The notes beneath the pieces are model-generated. The model was not told the origin of the DNA. It searched no databases and was given only the letters and a program-made list of their open reading frames with translations. From NCBI RefSeq assembly GCF_011806525.1, contig NZ_JAAVKI010000001.1, forward strand, positions 372,001 to 436,000: a stretch of 64,000 nucleotides of DNA, read 5' to 3'. Within the stretch, counting starts at the first letter, position 1. Every line of letters begins with the position of its first letter. A program made the translations under genes and the position numbers. The stretch is from Thalassospira sp. HF15. GTDB taxonomy: Bacteria > Pseudomonadota > Alphaproteobacteria > Rhodospirillales > Thalassospiraceae. Shown one piece after another: positions 16,481 to 26,150 of this stretch.

Positions 16481-17524
16481 TCAACAACCAGATGTGGCCG
16501 AGCCGCCATCTGCGCACTCGACAACGACTTTGGCACCGTTTTGGCCGGTCGCAATTACCCGTTCAAGAAGAATGTCGGCCTCTGGCACGGTTTCAAGGGG
16601 TCCAAGTCGCACGCGGTAGAAGGTCGTGCCCTTGATGTCGATCGGCTCAATTTTGCTAGGCGCCAGGTCATACAGGCGATTGCGCAGGTTCAGTGCGTTA
16701 TCATAAATGGAAAAGGCACCAGCCTGTACGTAGATTGATGACGAAGCCACCGGAGACACTTCAACCACAGCGGTTTCTTCAACCACACCATCTAGCGGAG
16801 CTGCTTCCACGCTGGCGTTTGACGAGGGCGGTGTCAGCTTGATGCGGGAAGTGGTCGGTTCCCCGCTATCTGTTATGGGGCCATCATCTAGACGTACGGT
16901 TTCCACAACGTCACGCGGAGCAGCACTCACTGTGTTTTGTTCGGCAACGCTTACTTTAGGCGCCGCCTTTCCCTGCGCAATGGCGGCGATCTGACGGCTT
17001 TCGACCTCGATCACTTCAACCAGAACTTTTGCCGTTCCTTTGCGCTCAAAACCCAAAAGCTGAGCCGCGCGGCGGGACATATCAATAATGCGCCCATGCG
17101 CAAAAGGTCCGCGATCATTGACACGAACCTTGATAGATTTGCCGTTTTCAAGGTTGGTTACCCGAACGATACTGGGAAGCGGCAAAGTACGATGAGCTGC
17201 GGAAACTTCGTATTGATCAAAAATCTCGCCATTGGCGGTTTTCTTGCCGTGAAATTTCGGTCCATACCAGGAGGCGATGCCGGTTTCGGTATATTCATAG
17301 TCAACAGCCGGATAGTACCACTGACCGGCAATCTCGTATGGGTTTCCGATCTTGTAGTTGCCGACCTGAGCTGGTTGTGACTGACCGCCAAGTCGCTTGA
17401 CGCCATGGAGTGCAAGCTGCGTTTCGGCACACCCTGCCAGCAAAATGCCAAGGGCTGCTGCCGCCATGGCAAGACGGCCTTTGGATCGCAGATGTGCCAT
17501 GGCACTTTTTCGTGGTTTGGGCAT
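16481..17524 (-). CDS. rlpA: RlpA family septal ring lytic transglycosylase, lipoprotein with SPOR domain
   Basis: The ATG at 17524 follows GGGGA and gives 347 aa. The lipobox LLAGC predicts lipid attachment and outer-membrane anchoring. A double-psi beta-barrel follows, with GIASWYGPKFHGKKTANGE and VRVNDRGPF; this is the RlpA catalytic core, which in Pseudomonas cuts naked glycan at the septum. A Ser/Thr/Pro-rich linker leads to a C-terminal SPOR domain that binds denuded peptidoglycan. It lies 73 bp after mltB, another glycan-cutting enzyme, so the pair probably acts together in cell separation. Confidence 0.9.
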   Translation of the reverse strand: MPKPRKSAMAHLRSKGRLAMAAAALGILLAGCAETQLALHGVKRLGGQSQPAQVGNYKIGNPYEIAGQWYYPAVDYEYTETGIASWYGPKFHGKKTANGEIFDQYEVSAAHRTLPLPSIVRVTNLENGKSIKVRVNDRGPFAHGRIIDMSRRAAQLLGFERKGTAKVLVEVIEVESRQIAAIAQGKAAPKVSVAEQNTVSAAPRDVVETVRLDDGPITDSGEPTTSRIKLTPPSSNASVEAAPLDGVVEETAVVEVSPVASSSIYVQAGAFSIYDNALNLRNRLYDLAPSKIEPIDIKGTTFYRVRLGPLETVPEADILLERVIATGQNGAKVVVECADGGSATSGC

Positions 17525-17597
17525 CAAGGTGTCCCCGCTTGTAGATGCTCTGTCCATGCTCGTTCAGTTTCGAAATCCGTATTTTCGGACTGTTTTT

Positions 17598-18602
17598 TTA
17601 GCGACCGGCAATGGCGTCTGCCAGTGTACCAACTGCAATTGCGAAGTATGTCGAGCGGTTCCAATGCATGATGGTGTGGAAGTTGTTATAAACCATATAT
17701 GCCGGACCTTCACCGTCATTTACGATGACAATTGAACCATCCATGTCGGCGACAGGTAAATCCGCACCATTTGGCATCCGTACGCCAAGCTTTTGCCATT
17801 CGGCAATCGGTTTGCGGATATCACGACCTTCAAGCTCCATATCGAAGTTTTCCGGCAGGGAAATCTTGCGGCCCCATCGCTCATCTGCGTGCCAACCGAC
17901 AGAAGACAAATAGTTTGCTGCAGAGGCAAACACGTCTTCCTTCGCGCCCCAAAGATCAATCTTGCCATCGCCATTTCCGTCACGTGCGTAATTCAGGAAG
18001 GTGGATGGCATGAACTGTGCCTGTCCCATGGCACCGGCCCAGGAACCTGACATTTTTTCCGGTGCGATATGGCCTGCATCAATGATGGTCAGTGCGTTCA
18101 TCAGCTCTTTGCGAAAATACTCTGCCCGGCGTCCTTCGAACGCCAGGGTCGCGAGTGAATCGACGACCGAATAGCCGCCGGTAAAGCGACCAAAGCCGGT
18201 TTCAATACCCCAGAACGCGGTCAGATAGTGGCCCGGAACCCCGTATTTTTTCGCTGCTGCATCAATGATTTCACGGTTTTCGGCATATTTGCGACGTCCT
18301 TCATTGACGCGTGACTGCGGTACCACACGGTCAAGATACTGATCAAAGGTCAGTTTGAATTCCGGCTGACTGCGATCATATTCGATCACTTTGGGAATTG
18401 GTTGGGTATTGGCAAAGGCAACATCGAGTGTTGCGTCGGAAATACCTTTGCTGGCTGCTTCCTTCTTGAATTCAACGAGCCACTCGTCAAATCCTTCGGT
18501 GGTGAATTCTGGAAGTTTTTCGTCGGTTTGGGCTGAGGCCGGTGTATGTGCCGCCATCACGGCAACGACGGAGGCAGCGGTAAACAATTTCCAGAATTTC
18601 AT
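17598..18602 (-). CDS. mltB: Lytic murein transglycosylase, MltB family
   Basis: This 334-aa periplasmic enzyme cleaves the glycan backbone of peptidoglycan. A signal peptide ends at about T-P-A-S-A-Q, with no lipobox, so it is probably soluble. The catalytic glutamate lies in AFWGIETGFGRFTG, followed by the GAMGQAQFMPSTFLNYARDG substrate-binding block typical of family 3 lytic transglycosylases. It sits between ydcF-like and rlpA genes in the same orientation. The start has only a modest purine-rich site. Confidence 0.92.
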   Translation of the reverse strand: MKFWKLFTAASVVAVMAAHTPASAQTDEKLPEFTTEGFDEWLVEFKKEAASKGISDATLDVAFANTQPIPKVIEYDRSQPEFKLTFDQYLDRVVPQSRVNEGRRKYAENREIIDAAAKKYGVPGHYLTAFWGIETGFGRFTGGYSVVDSLATLAFEGRRAEYFRKELMNALTIIDAGHIAPEKMSGSWAGAMGQAQFMPSTFLNYARDGNGDGKIDLWGAKEDVFASAANYLSSVGWHADERWGRKISLPENFDMELEGRDIRKPIAEWQKLGVRMPNGADLPVADMDGSIVIVNDGEGPAYMVYNNFHTIMHWNRSTYFAIAVGTLADAIAGR

Positions 18603-18624
18603 CTAAGCCTCATCCAATCATGTA

Positions 18625-19449
18625 TCAGTTTTCCGTCCCGGCAGCGCGTGGTCGGGGGAACCATTCATCTGTGCGGCCCGTCCAGTAATAGGCAGTCAAA
18701 CCAACCCATTCACGCAGAGCACGGCCTAGATTGTAGATAGCCCCTGAGACGTTAAGACTTGCTAAATGGATGTCATCGGAGGTGAATCTGTCTACCGGAT
18801 AAGGGATGACATTCCAGCCAGCCTGGCGAAATGTTCCGACTGCGCGCGGCATGTGTTGTGCGGAAGTGATTAGCACCCAAGGCTTTTTGGCAAGCTCAGG
18901 CCAATCGCGATACACCATCTCAAGAGATTTTGTCGCGTTCTCGTGCGTGTTGCGCGATTGCGCTTCGAAGTACATGTTTGGCGTCTTTAGACCCGAATCG
19001 CTTAGCCAATTTTCAAGTACGAGCGCTTCGCTAAAGCCGCGTTCTGTCAGGTTGCCATCCCCGCCGGTGAACAGGATGGGTTTGGCAGGATATAGGTTGG
19101 CGACGCGCAGCATGGTAAAGATCCTGTCCGCAGAGCCGCCGACATGCATTTCGCCACGTTGAAGGTAGCTGTTTGGGTCGATGCTTCCTGCAAGCGTTAC
19201 AGCACCTGCAAACTCCAAATTTGTAAGATCTGGTTTTTCAAATCTTGTTTCCAGTGCGTGCGACAGGATTGTACCAACGGGAATAACCGTAATCAGCAAG
19301 GACGCCCCGGTTAAGACAACCAAGCCTCCAATCGCAAATCTGCGTGTCCGTTTGAGAATCAACAGACCAAACAGAATTGCGAGTATTAGGCCATGCATGA
19401 ATGCCGTATTAATCAGAATGCCGAGCGTTTTGGACAGGAAGTAGAACAC
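18625..19449 (-). CDS. YdcF family (DUF218) membrane protein
   Basis: This 274-aa protein has two N-terminal membrane helices (about 8-32 and 40-58) and a DUF218 domain with the family signature SRNTHENA and the later ITSAQHMPRA segment. The E. coli relatives ElyC and SanA are linked to envelope integrity and peptidoglycan precursor homeostasis, which suits its position at the head of an envelope operon, 22 bp before mltB. The enzymatic activity is not established. Confidence 0.87.
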   Translation of the reverse strand: MFYFLSKTLGILINTAFMHGLILAILFGLLILKRTRRFAIGGLVVLTGASLLITVIPVGTILSHALETRFEKPDLTNLEFAGAVTLAGSIDPNSYLQRGEMHVGGSADRIFTMLRVANLYPAKPILFTGGDGNLTERGFSEALVLENWLSDSGLKTPNMYFEAQSRNTHENATKSLEMVYRDWPELAKKPWVLITSAQHMPRAVGTFRQAGWNVIPYPVDRFTSDDIHLASLNVSGAIYNLGRALREWVGLTAYYWTGRTDEWFPRPRAAGTEN

Positions 19450-19546
19450 GAGCGCAAGTTCCGAAAGCAGTTGGTTGTTTGAATGGAGTTACCATACTGA
19501 AATCGGGATAAATCGCCAGCTTTCGCTGCAATGATCGATTGCACTA

Positions 19547-19575
19547 TTGACAGGTCATCCTCGTCAATTTATTGA
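19547..19575 (+). promoter_or_regulatory. Sigma-70-type promoter for tRNA-Ser
   Basis: TTGACA (19547-19552) is a perfect -35 box. A 17-base spacer leads to TATTGA (19570-19575). The predicted start is about 28 bases upstream of the tRNA. Confidence 0.65.
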
Positions 19576-19610
19576 AAGCGCCCAGAGCAAATAGCTCCAA
19601 CCATTCTTGC

Positions 19611-19700
<90 letters not shown>

Positions 19701-19807
19701 TTTATCCAAGACAGAGCAGAACTAGTTCAGCAATCGCAAGGCGATGTTCGCTGCGAGCTGCAAAGCCGTATCTGCCATGACGTCACCATCGTCGAAAGGT
19801 CGTTGAT

Positions 19808-20146
19808 ATGAGCGAACTGCCACCCTGCCCCAAATGTGAATCCCCATACACTTACGAAGATGGCGAGCTGTTGATTTGCCCGGAATGCGCCCATGAGTGG
19901 TCGCTTTCAACCGGGCAAGCAGATGCAAATGTTGTGCGGGATTCCAACGGTACTCCACTTGCCGATGGCGATACTGTCTCTGTGATCAAGGACCTGAAGG
20001 TCAAAGGTTCCTCGGCTGTTGTTAAGGTCGGCACCAAGGTAAAGGGCATTCGCCTCGTTGACGGTGATCATGATATTGACTGCAAGATCCCAGGGATCGG
20101 CCAAATGGGTCTGAAATCCGAATTTGTTAAGAAGGTTGCAGAATAA
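19808..20146 (+). CDS. yjdM: YjdM/PhnA family zinc-ribbon protein
   Basis: This 112-aa protein has an N-terminal zinc ribbon with C7-x2-C10 and C24-x2-C27, then the PhnA domain (about 45-112) with [20 protein letters not shown]. It was once linked to phosphonate use in E. coli, but no phosphonate genes are here and the family's role is not established. It is a single gene, ended by a strong terminator. Confidence 0.9.
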   Translation: MSELPPCPKCESPYTYEDGELLICPECAHEWSLSTGQADANVVRDSNGTPLADGDTVSVIKDLKVKGSSAVVKVGTKVKGIRLVDGDHDIDCKIPGIGQMGLKSEFVKKVAE

Positions 20147-20167
20147 GCGACTGGGCGAACAACAGAT

Positions 20168-20203
20168 AAAAAAAGCGCACCGAACATGGTGCGCTTTTTT
20201 TGG
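20168..20203. terminator. Bidirectional rho-independent terminator
   Basis: GCGCACC (20175-20181) and GGTGCGC (20188-20194) form a 7-bp stem with a 6-nt loop, flanked by A and T runs on both sides. It serves yjdM and the convergent TRAP permease gene. Confidence 0.88.
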
Positions 20204-20227
20204 TTATGGCCATGGTTCCATGGTGAC

Positions 20228-22468
20228 TTAGTCCGCGCCACCTGTTCTGAATGTTGAACCCGGTTTCGGTTTCAGGACACGCTGGATGAAGAGCGTCCCA
20301 ATGGCAACGCCGATCCCGATTAGGTCCGTGATCAGGCCACCCGAGATCATGAACAGGGCGGCAACAATCAGCAAAATGCGCAAGAACCAGACCGCCCTGC
20401 TGCCAAGGAACCAGCCCTGCACGCCTGATGACAGCAAGAAGACGCCAACCACGGCGGTAACCAGTGCCTGACCAATCTGAAGATAGGTTCCATCCATCAG
20501 AATCGCAGAGTTATAGAAGAACATGAATGGCACGATGAAGGCCGCGATGCCGATCTTGAAGGACGCAACCGATGTCTCCATCGGGTTGGCGCCCGATATC
20601 CCGGCAGCGGCATAGGATGCAAGTGCCACAGGCGGGGTAATTGCTGAAACAACCGCAAAGTAGAACACGAAGAAGTGCGCTGTAAGTGGTTGAATACCAA
20701 GATCAATCAATCCCGGCGCCACCACAGAGGCCGCAACGGCATAGGCCGCGGTCGTTGGCATCCCCATCCCAAGAAGGATAGCAATCAGCATGGCGAATAC
20801 CAGTGCCAGAAGCTGTGATGCCTCTGCCAGACCAAGCAGCAGATTGGAGAAGCGCGCTCCGACACCGGTCAAGGCAATCACACCGACAATGATACCGGCG
20901 CAGGCACAGACCGCGATGATCTGGATCGACATACCACCCGCCAGTTCAAAGGCTTTGGCAACCGATTTTATACCGACCCGGTTTGGGGTCATCCAACTGA
21001 CAACCACGGCCGCAACTGTGGCAAGGGTCCCTGCCCGGATCACGGAATAACCAAGAAACAGCGCAATAATCAGAATGATGATCGGCAGGAAAAGAAATAC
21101 CTTTTTGATCATCGCATCGAAGCGTGGCAATTCGTCTTCGCGCATGCCCCGCATGCCGAGTTTGGCAGCCTCGAAATCGACCATGAAATAAATCGATACA
21201 AAATAGAGGATTGCCGGAATGACTGCGGCGATGGCGATTTCGGTGTATGGAATACCGGTAATCTCCGCCATGATAAAGGCGCCGGCCCCCATGATCGGTG
21301 GCATGATCTGACCACCGGTTGAGGCCGCTGCCTCAATCGCACCGGCAGTCTTCTTGTGATAGCCGACCTTTTTCATCAACGGAATGGTCAGCGACCCGGT
21401 GGCAACCACGTTGCCAGCCGAGGTGCCATTGATCATGCCCATCAGGCCAGATGCAAAGATTGCAACCTTTGCAGGGCCACCACGCGCACGGCCCGCGACA
21501 GAGAATGCAAAGTTCACGAAATAATCTCCAACTTTGGATGCCTGCAGAAAGGCCGCAAAGATAATGAAGAGAATGATGTAGGTCGAAGAGACAGCTGTTG
21601 TCGGGCCAAGTATCCCTGCATCGGTGTAAACCTGACTAAAGAAGCGCTGCCAGGTAATTGATGGGGACTGCAGGAAGCCCGGCAGGTACTCTCCGACGAA
21701 AACATAAACAAGGAAAATCGTGGCAATAATCACAAGTGCAAGGCCAGCGACACGGCGGGTCAATTCCATGATCAACAATGTGCCAGCAACAGCAGCAATC
21801 GAGATCCCGATCGGCGCGAATGGCGTGCCGGTCGAGTTGCGCATCAACGTGCCGTAGATCGTAATCAGATAGAGTGCTACGGCAAAACCACAGACGCACA
21901 GAACAAAGTCAGGTGCGGAGTATTTGTCACGCGATGTCTTGTGGAACCAGGACAGAACGATACCACCGACCGTTGCGATCAAAAGCGGTGTTCCGAACAT
22001 CCATGTTTCATTGAACTTGATGGTGGCATCAATGCCATTCCACATCACACCGTTCTGGATGTCGAATGCAAAACTGATCGCCATGCCCGTCGCCATGAAG
22101 GCCGGCACCAAAAGGACGTAAGACAGATACCCCAGAACCGGGGTTGATGTGCCCGGGCTGTCGTTAAAGCTGTTGGCGGAATACCAAAGGAAACCAAGTG
22201 CCAGTGCCCCGGCAACGTGGACAATCCGGAAGTTCCATGTTTCAAGCGGGAAATCTGGCAAGAACGGCAAGTTGACAATACCGCCCGTCATTCCTGACAG
22301 AGAGACGCCATTTAGCGCAAGCATATGGAAGGCTGCATAAATCGCAGCAGAGATCGTGATGAAGGTCAGTGCCCTGCCCTCAAACAGTCGCCGGTTATGT
22401 TCGACCGGCTCTTCGTCAACACCATCAGCAATGAGGTGTTCGTCTTCCACCTGGCTTTTATCTGACAT
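20228..22468 (-). CDS. TRAP transporter permease, fused small and large subunits (TAXI system)
   Basis: This 746-aa inner-membrane protein combines the 4-helix DctQ-like and 12-helix DctM-like units found separately in C4-dicarboxylate TRAP systems; TAXI-type systems usually have this fused form. Many hydrophobic segments are visible, with the large-subunit blocks GLMGMINGTSAGNVVATGSLTIPLMKK (a region near residue 345) and GMGMPTTAAYAV near 560. It imports an organic solute by using an ion gradient. The TAXI binding-protein gene lies directly upstream, 117 bp away, with a strong hairpin in the gap. The substrate is unknown. Confidence 0.93.
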   Translation of the reverse strand: MSDKSQVEDEHLIADGVDEEPVEHNRRLFEGRALTFITISAAIYAAFHMLALNGVSLSGMTGGIVNLPFLPDFPLETWNFRIVHVAGALALGFLWYSANSFNDSPGTSTPVLGYLSYVLLVPAFMATGMAISFAFDIQNGVMWNGIDATIKFNETWMFGTPLLIATVGGIVLSWFHKTSRDKYSAPDFVLCVCGFAVALYLITIYGTLMRNSTGTPFAPIGISIAAVAGTLLIMELTRRVAGLALVIIATIFLVYVFVGEYLPGFLQSPSITWQRFFSQVYTDAGILGPTTAVSSTYIILFIIFAAFLQASKVGDYFVNFAFSVAGRARGGPAKVAIFASGLMGMINGTSAGNVVATGSLTIPLMKKVGYHKKTAGAIEAAASTGGQIMPPIMGAGAFIMAEITGIPYTEIAIAAVIPAILYFVSIYFMVDFEAAKLGMRGMREDELPRFDAMIKKVFLFLPIIILIIALFLGYSVIRAGTLATVAAVVVSWMTPNRVGIKSVAKAFELAGGMSIQIIAVCACAGIIVGVIALTGVGARFSNLLLGLAEASQLLALVFAMLIAILLGMGMPTTAAYAVAASVVAPGLIDLGIQPLTAHFFVFYFAVVSAITPPVALASYAAAGISGANPMETSVASFKIGIAAFIVPFMFFYNSAILMDGTYLQIGQALVTAVVGVFLLSSGVQGWFLGSRAVWFLRILLIVAALFMISGGLITDLIGIGVAIGTLFIQRVLKPKPGSTFRTGGAD

Positions 22469-22529
22469 CTATTCCCCCGCATTCACGCAAGATTGTTTTT
22501 GGCCACAGGCAAGCTGGTAATCAAAATAT

Positions 22530-22561
22530 GGCGGACCGTCCATTAATCAGGACAGTCCGCC
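22530..22561 (-). promoter_or_regulatory. Intercistronic hairpin between TAXI receptor and permease genes
   Basis: The arms GGCGGAC-c-GTCC and GGAC-a-GTCCGCC form a 12-position stem with one mismatch and an 8-nt loop. On the minus strand it is followed by only a mixed T-rich stretch. It probably protects the upstream receptor mRNA or partly attenuates the permease message. Confidence 0.65.
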
Positions 22562-22585
22562 TTTCAAATGTTTTGCTGGCAGGGA

Positions 22586-23560
22586 TCAGTTGATCATGTC
22601 TGCCGGAATGGACGCGCCATTCTCATTGAACCACTTCGCAGCACCCGGGTGCCACTTCATGACCTTGTTCTTGTCCCAGTTGGCCGGAACCGTCGAACGG
22701 GCTGCACGGTGGATTGAAACCATACGATCATTGTCAGACATCACAACATCGGTGACAGCGTAGACAAAGCTTTCCGGAAGATCGCAGTTGGCAATCGCAA
22801 AGTTCCACATTGAAACCGAGCGTGCCGGTTCGGTCAGGGTCGTGTAGGTATCGGCTGCGATGTTGAACTCGGATACCGGGAAGGCATCCATAATCTGTTC
22901 CTGTTCGGCTTCGGTGAACTCGATGATGTTCACGTCGGTCTGAACTTCAAGCTGGCTAACGGCCGGGACCGGAACGCCTGCAGCAAACGCAATCACGTCA
23001 AGCAAGCCGTCCTGTAGCTGACCACCAAGGTCAGACCAGCCGCCATTGCGGCGTTCGAAATCGACACCGAGTTCTTCAAGCATACGCGGGAAGTAAGTAT
23101 CAGACGTCGAGCCAGCCGGGCCGAAACCGATTTTGGCACCAGCCGGGATGTCGTCGACGGACATAATGCCCGATGAAGACAGTGCGGTGATCGAGAATGG
23201 CGTCTGATACATCGGGAACATTGCGCAGGCATTGGTCATCTGCAGACCAGGTGCAATCGGGTTGGTGCCTGCAAGCGATTCTGCCGCCGGCCCCATAGTG
23301 GTCATGCCGAATGCGGCTTCACCAGTGTGAACAAGGGCCATGTTCTGCATTGGGCCACCGGTGACTTCGCCACCACCCGAAATGCCAAGTTCTTCAGCCA
23401 CAAGGTTTGCCCAGCCAGAACCGTAAGCAAAATAGGTGCCGCCCTGTGATGCCGTGCCGACAGTGAAGCTCTCAGGCCAACCATCACGATCCTGTGCCAC
23501 GGCAGCTGTGCTCCCGAACGCGAACGCGACCGCCATCCCTGCAAATAATGCGCGTTTCAT
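22586..23560 (-). CDS. TAXI family TRAP transporter solute-binding protein
   Basis: The ATG at 23560 follows GGAGG with good spacing and gives 324 aa with a signal peptide MKRALFAGMAVAFAFG, cleaved near V-A-Q. The mature protein has the TAXI receptor segments VGTASQGGTYFAYGSGWA at its start and DDIPAGAKIGFGPAGSTSD in the middle. It binds the solute in the periplasm and passes it to the fused permease downstream. It is divergent from a chemoreceptor gene 291 bp away. Confidence 0.93.
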   Translation of the reverse strand: MKRALFAGMAVAFAFGSTAAVAQDRDGWPESFTVGTASQGGTYFAYGSGWANLVAEELGISGGGEVTGGPMQNMALVHTGEAAFGMTTMGPAAESLAGTNPIAPGLQMTNACAMFPMYQTPFSITALSSSGIMSVDDIPAGAKIGFGPAGSTSDTYFPRMLEELGVDFERRNGGWSDLGGQLQDGLLDVIAFAAGVPVPAVSQLEVQTDVNIIEFTEAEQEQIMDAFPVSEFNIAADTYTTLTEPARSVSMWNFAIANCDLPESFVYAVTDVVMSDNDRMVSIHRAARSTVPANWDKNKVMKWHPGAAKWFNENGASIPADMIN

Positions 23561-23696
23561 TAATTTCCTCCGTTTATCGGTATTTTGTGTGAGTTTTCCA
23601 CAAGTCATTTCCTCATATGGGGAAACTTACGGTTGATAGCAATGTGATTGTTAATCAATACCGAAAACAAAGAGATTTCATAGTGATGTCGATCTC

Positions 23697-23728
23697 TTGC
23701 CGGGTTCGACTTTAGTGGTAGCCGGCAA
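23697..23728. promoter_or_regulatory. Candidate operator in TAXI/chemoreceptor divergent region
   Basis: TTGCCGG (23697-23703) and CCGGCAA (23722-23728) are exact inverted copies 18 bases apart. They lie near the middle of the 291-bp gap between divergent genes. The 8-bp palindrome TCACGTGA at 23800-23807 lies closer to the chemoreceptor gene. Confidence 0.4.
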
Positions 23729-23851
23729 TTCAAACACGTTTTGAACGATCAACTTTTCAGAAGGATGAACCATCGCGTCGCAAAGTGCTTGTAATCGTGT
23801 CACGTGAACACATTTGTTTAAAATACCGCGCTATTCCAGGAGGATTGCTGG

Positions 23852-25798
23852 ATGTCACTCAATATTGGTAGCCGAATATTGCTTGCCGCGGCGATGATCG
23901 TTGTTGCGACGTTTACAGCCTTCATCCTGTATTTTGACTATCAGCAGCGAACCTACATCCAGAATGCACTGGTGGCCAAACTGACCGAGAGTGGTTCGTT
24001 GGCGACCGCTGGCATTTCAAGCTGGCTTGATGGTCGACGCCTGTTGGTCGAGAGCCTTGCCAATAGTATTGCACGTGACAGTTCACCCTCCAATGTTTCA
24101 GAAGTGGCGAGCGGTGAGGCCTTTGCCGAGTCATTTATCTATTCATATTTCGGCAGTGCCGATGGTGTGATGACAATGTATCCGCCCGATGAGCTGCCGC
24201 CCGACTACGACCCGCGCCAACGCCCTTGGTACGCCGATGCGGTCTTCGTCGGTGACAGCACCCTGACCGAACCCTACACAGATGCATCGACCGGTCAGCT
24301 TATCGTGACGGCGACCACACCCGTTTTTGACGGCTCCAACCTTCTTGGCGTTGTCGGCGGCGATATCGATATTGGTATCCTTGGTGATCTCGTTCGCAGC
24401 ATCGATTTGGGCGGAATCGGATATGGCTTTCTGGTCAATGATCAGGGAACAGTGCTGATCCACCCGAATGCCGAATTCACTCTTACACCGCTGACTGAAG
24501 TGTTTCCTGACGACACCCCAACGGTAAAGGAAGGAATGGAGAACATCATGGACGGCAGCGGTGAACAGTTATTCACCTTCTTTCGTGTCAATGGTTTGCC
24601 GTCTGTGAACTGGTATCTCGGCTTTGCACTTGATCGCGATCAAGCATACGCATCGCTTACCGAGTTTCGCTACACTTCCATTATTACCGCTATAATTGCC
24701 ATTCTGGCCATCATGGGCCTGATGGGCGTTCTGGTACGTATGTGGGTTTCGCGCCCGGTTATGAGCATGACTTCCGCCATGACCCGTCTCGCCAACGGAC
24801 AGAGGGATGTAGAGGTTCCGGGAACTGAACTGAAGGACGAAATAGGCGCAATGGCGGCGGCTGTTCTGGTATTTAAGAACAACGCAGCCGAAGTCGACCG
24901 ACTGGCGAAAGAAAATGAAGCCGCAACCAAACATGCGGCTGAGGCACGCAGGCGCGCCTTGGAACAAATGGCAGACAATTTTGAGAAAAGTGTTCTTTCT
25001 ATTGTGGAAACAGTCGCAGAAGCGGCCGAACAAACACAGACGGTCGCAACCCAGTTATCTGCCAATGCAAAGGAATCTACTGCCCGTGCTGCTGCTGTTT
25101 CGAGTGCTGCAAACATAACAACGGAAAACGTCCAGGCGGTGGCGTCGGCCACTGAGGAACTGTCTGCAGCCATTCGCGAAATTGGTGCACAGGTCACGCA
25201 ATCAATAGAGGTCGCGACCGAGGCGGTTGCTGGCGTAAACAGTACATCTGCCACCGTCACGGAACTCGCGGAGGCCGCCGAAAGGATCGGAAAGGTGGTT
25301 GGCCTTATTCAGGATGTTGCGGGACAAACAAACCTGCTGGCACTTAATGCAACCATCGAAGCTGCACGTGCTGGTGATGCCGGTAAAGGCTTTGCCGTTG
25401 TTGCCGGAGAAGTCAAATCCCTTGCCAATCAAACCGACAAGGCGACAGGAGACATTCAGGTCCAGGTCGATGGTATTCAAGGGTCTTCGAACCGTTCGGT
25501 TTCCGAAATCGGGTCGATTTCCGGAACGATTGAGCGGATCAACGAATTCTGCAATGCCATTGCAGCGGCGGTTGAGCAGCAAGGGGCTGCGACACAAGAG
25601 ATTGCTGACAGTGTTCAACGTGCAGCATCCGGTACCCAAGAAGTTTCGCAAAACGTTTCGGCCGTCTCGGATACCGCCAACATGGTGAGTGAAGAAGCCA
25701 ACTCGCTCCTCTCGTCTTCCGAGGAAATGCGGAAACTTGCCCAGCGTCTACGCGAAGAGGTTACCGGGTTCCTGAAAACTGTGCGCGACAACGAGTAG
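23852..25798 (+). CDS. Methyl-accepting chemotaxis protein with dCache sensor domain
   Basis: This 648-aa chemoreceptor has a first membrane helix at about 8-28 and a periplasmic dCache domain (about 33-275) with the DPRQRPWY motif at 120-127, a segment shared by many dCache domains that bind small amine- or acid-bearing ligands. The second helix is at about 278-300, followed by HAMP and a long signalling coiled coil whose tip reads [17 protein letters not shown]. No C-terminal CheR-binding pentapeptide is seen. AGGAGG precedes the ATG. Being divergent from a TAXI-TRAP operon, it may report on the same nutrient (inference). Confidence 0.93.
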   Translation: MSLNIGSRILLAAAMIVVATFTAFILYFDYQQRTYIQNALVAKLTESGSLATAGISSWLDGRRLLVESLANSIARDSSPSNVSEVASGEAFAESFIYSYFGSADGVMTMYPPDELPPDYDPRQRPWYADAVFVGDSTLTEPYTDASTGQLIVTATTPVFDGSNLLGVVGGDIDIGILGDLVRSIDLGGIGYGFLVNDQGTVLIHPNAEFTLTPLTEVFPDDTPTVKEGMENIMDGSGEQLFTFFRVNGLPSVNWYLGFALDRDQAYASLTEFRYTSIITAIIAILAIMGLMGVLVRMWVSRPVMSMTSAMTRLANGQRDVEVPGTELKDEIGAMAAAVLVFKNNAAEVDRLAKENEAATKHAAEARRRALEQMADNFEKSVLSIVETVAEAAEQTQTVATQLSANAKESTARAAAVSSAANITTENVQAVASATEELSAAIREIGAQVTQSIEVATEAVAGVNSTSATVTELAEAAERIGKVVGLIQDVAGQTNLLALNATIEAARAGDAGKGFAVVAGEVKSLANQTDKATGDIQVQVDGIQGSSNRSVSEIGSISGTIERINEFCNAIAAAVEQQGAATQEIADSVQRAASGTQEVSQNVSAVSDTANMVSEEANSLLSSSEEMRKLAQRLREEVTGFLKTVRDNE

Positions 25799-25927
25799 GC
25801 ACGAAACAGTCGTCGGTTTGTAGGGTTTGAAGCTGTCGCATCCTTCAGCCTCCGGTTGGATTCCGTTCAACAGGCACCTTGTCGCGAAAATCCGTGTAGT
25901 TTTTTATTGCGTAAAATCCCTTACTGC

Positions 25928-25942
25928 TGCACGATTTGTGCA
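25928..25942. repeat. Inverted repeat TGCAC-N5-GTGCA
   Basis: Exact 5-bp arms around GATTT, about 210 bp before the ABC ATPase gene. This is a possible operator half-site pair. Confidence 0.4.
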
Positions 25943-25980
25943 ATGCGGTCTTTAAGGGTGATGTGTAACCGTCTGAAACC

Positions 25981-26002
25981 GCAGTTTTCTTCATAAAACT
26001 GC
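25981..26002. repeat. Inverted repeat GCAGTTTT-N6-AAAACTGC
   Basis: Exact 8-bp arms with a 6-base centre. There is no T-run after it on either strand, so it is not a standard terminator. Confidence 0.5.
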
Positions 26003-26080
26003 AAAATATCAGTGGAAATACTCTCGTTGGACAGGCAATTATTGACGGAATGAGAGGCGCTTTGGCGTGTCTTGTGGGGG

Positions 26081-26100
26081 AGCATCTGTTTTCAGATGCT
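26081..26100. repeat. Inverted repeat AGCATCTG-N4-CAGATGCT
   Basis: Exact 8-bp arms around TTTT, ending 50 bp before the ABC ATPase start. It could form a leader-RNA hairpin or bind a dimeric regulator. Confidence 0.5.
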
Positions 26101-26150
26101 AAGACGAACGAAGAATATAAGACTCTCAACAGGGAAATTTTAAACTCGAT

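Larger units (their letters stand above)
25799..26150. other. 352-bp intergenic region with three perfect inverted repeats
   Basis: No convincing gene is seen. The region separates the chemoreceptor gene from the amino acid ABC operon and carries the dyads listed separately at 25928-25942, 25981-26002 and 26081-26100. It probably holds the operon promoter and control sites, or a small RNA. Confidence 0.5.
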
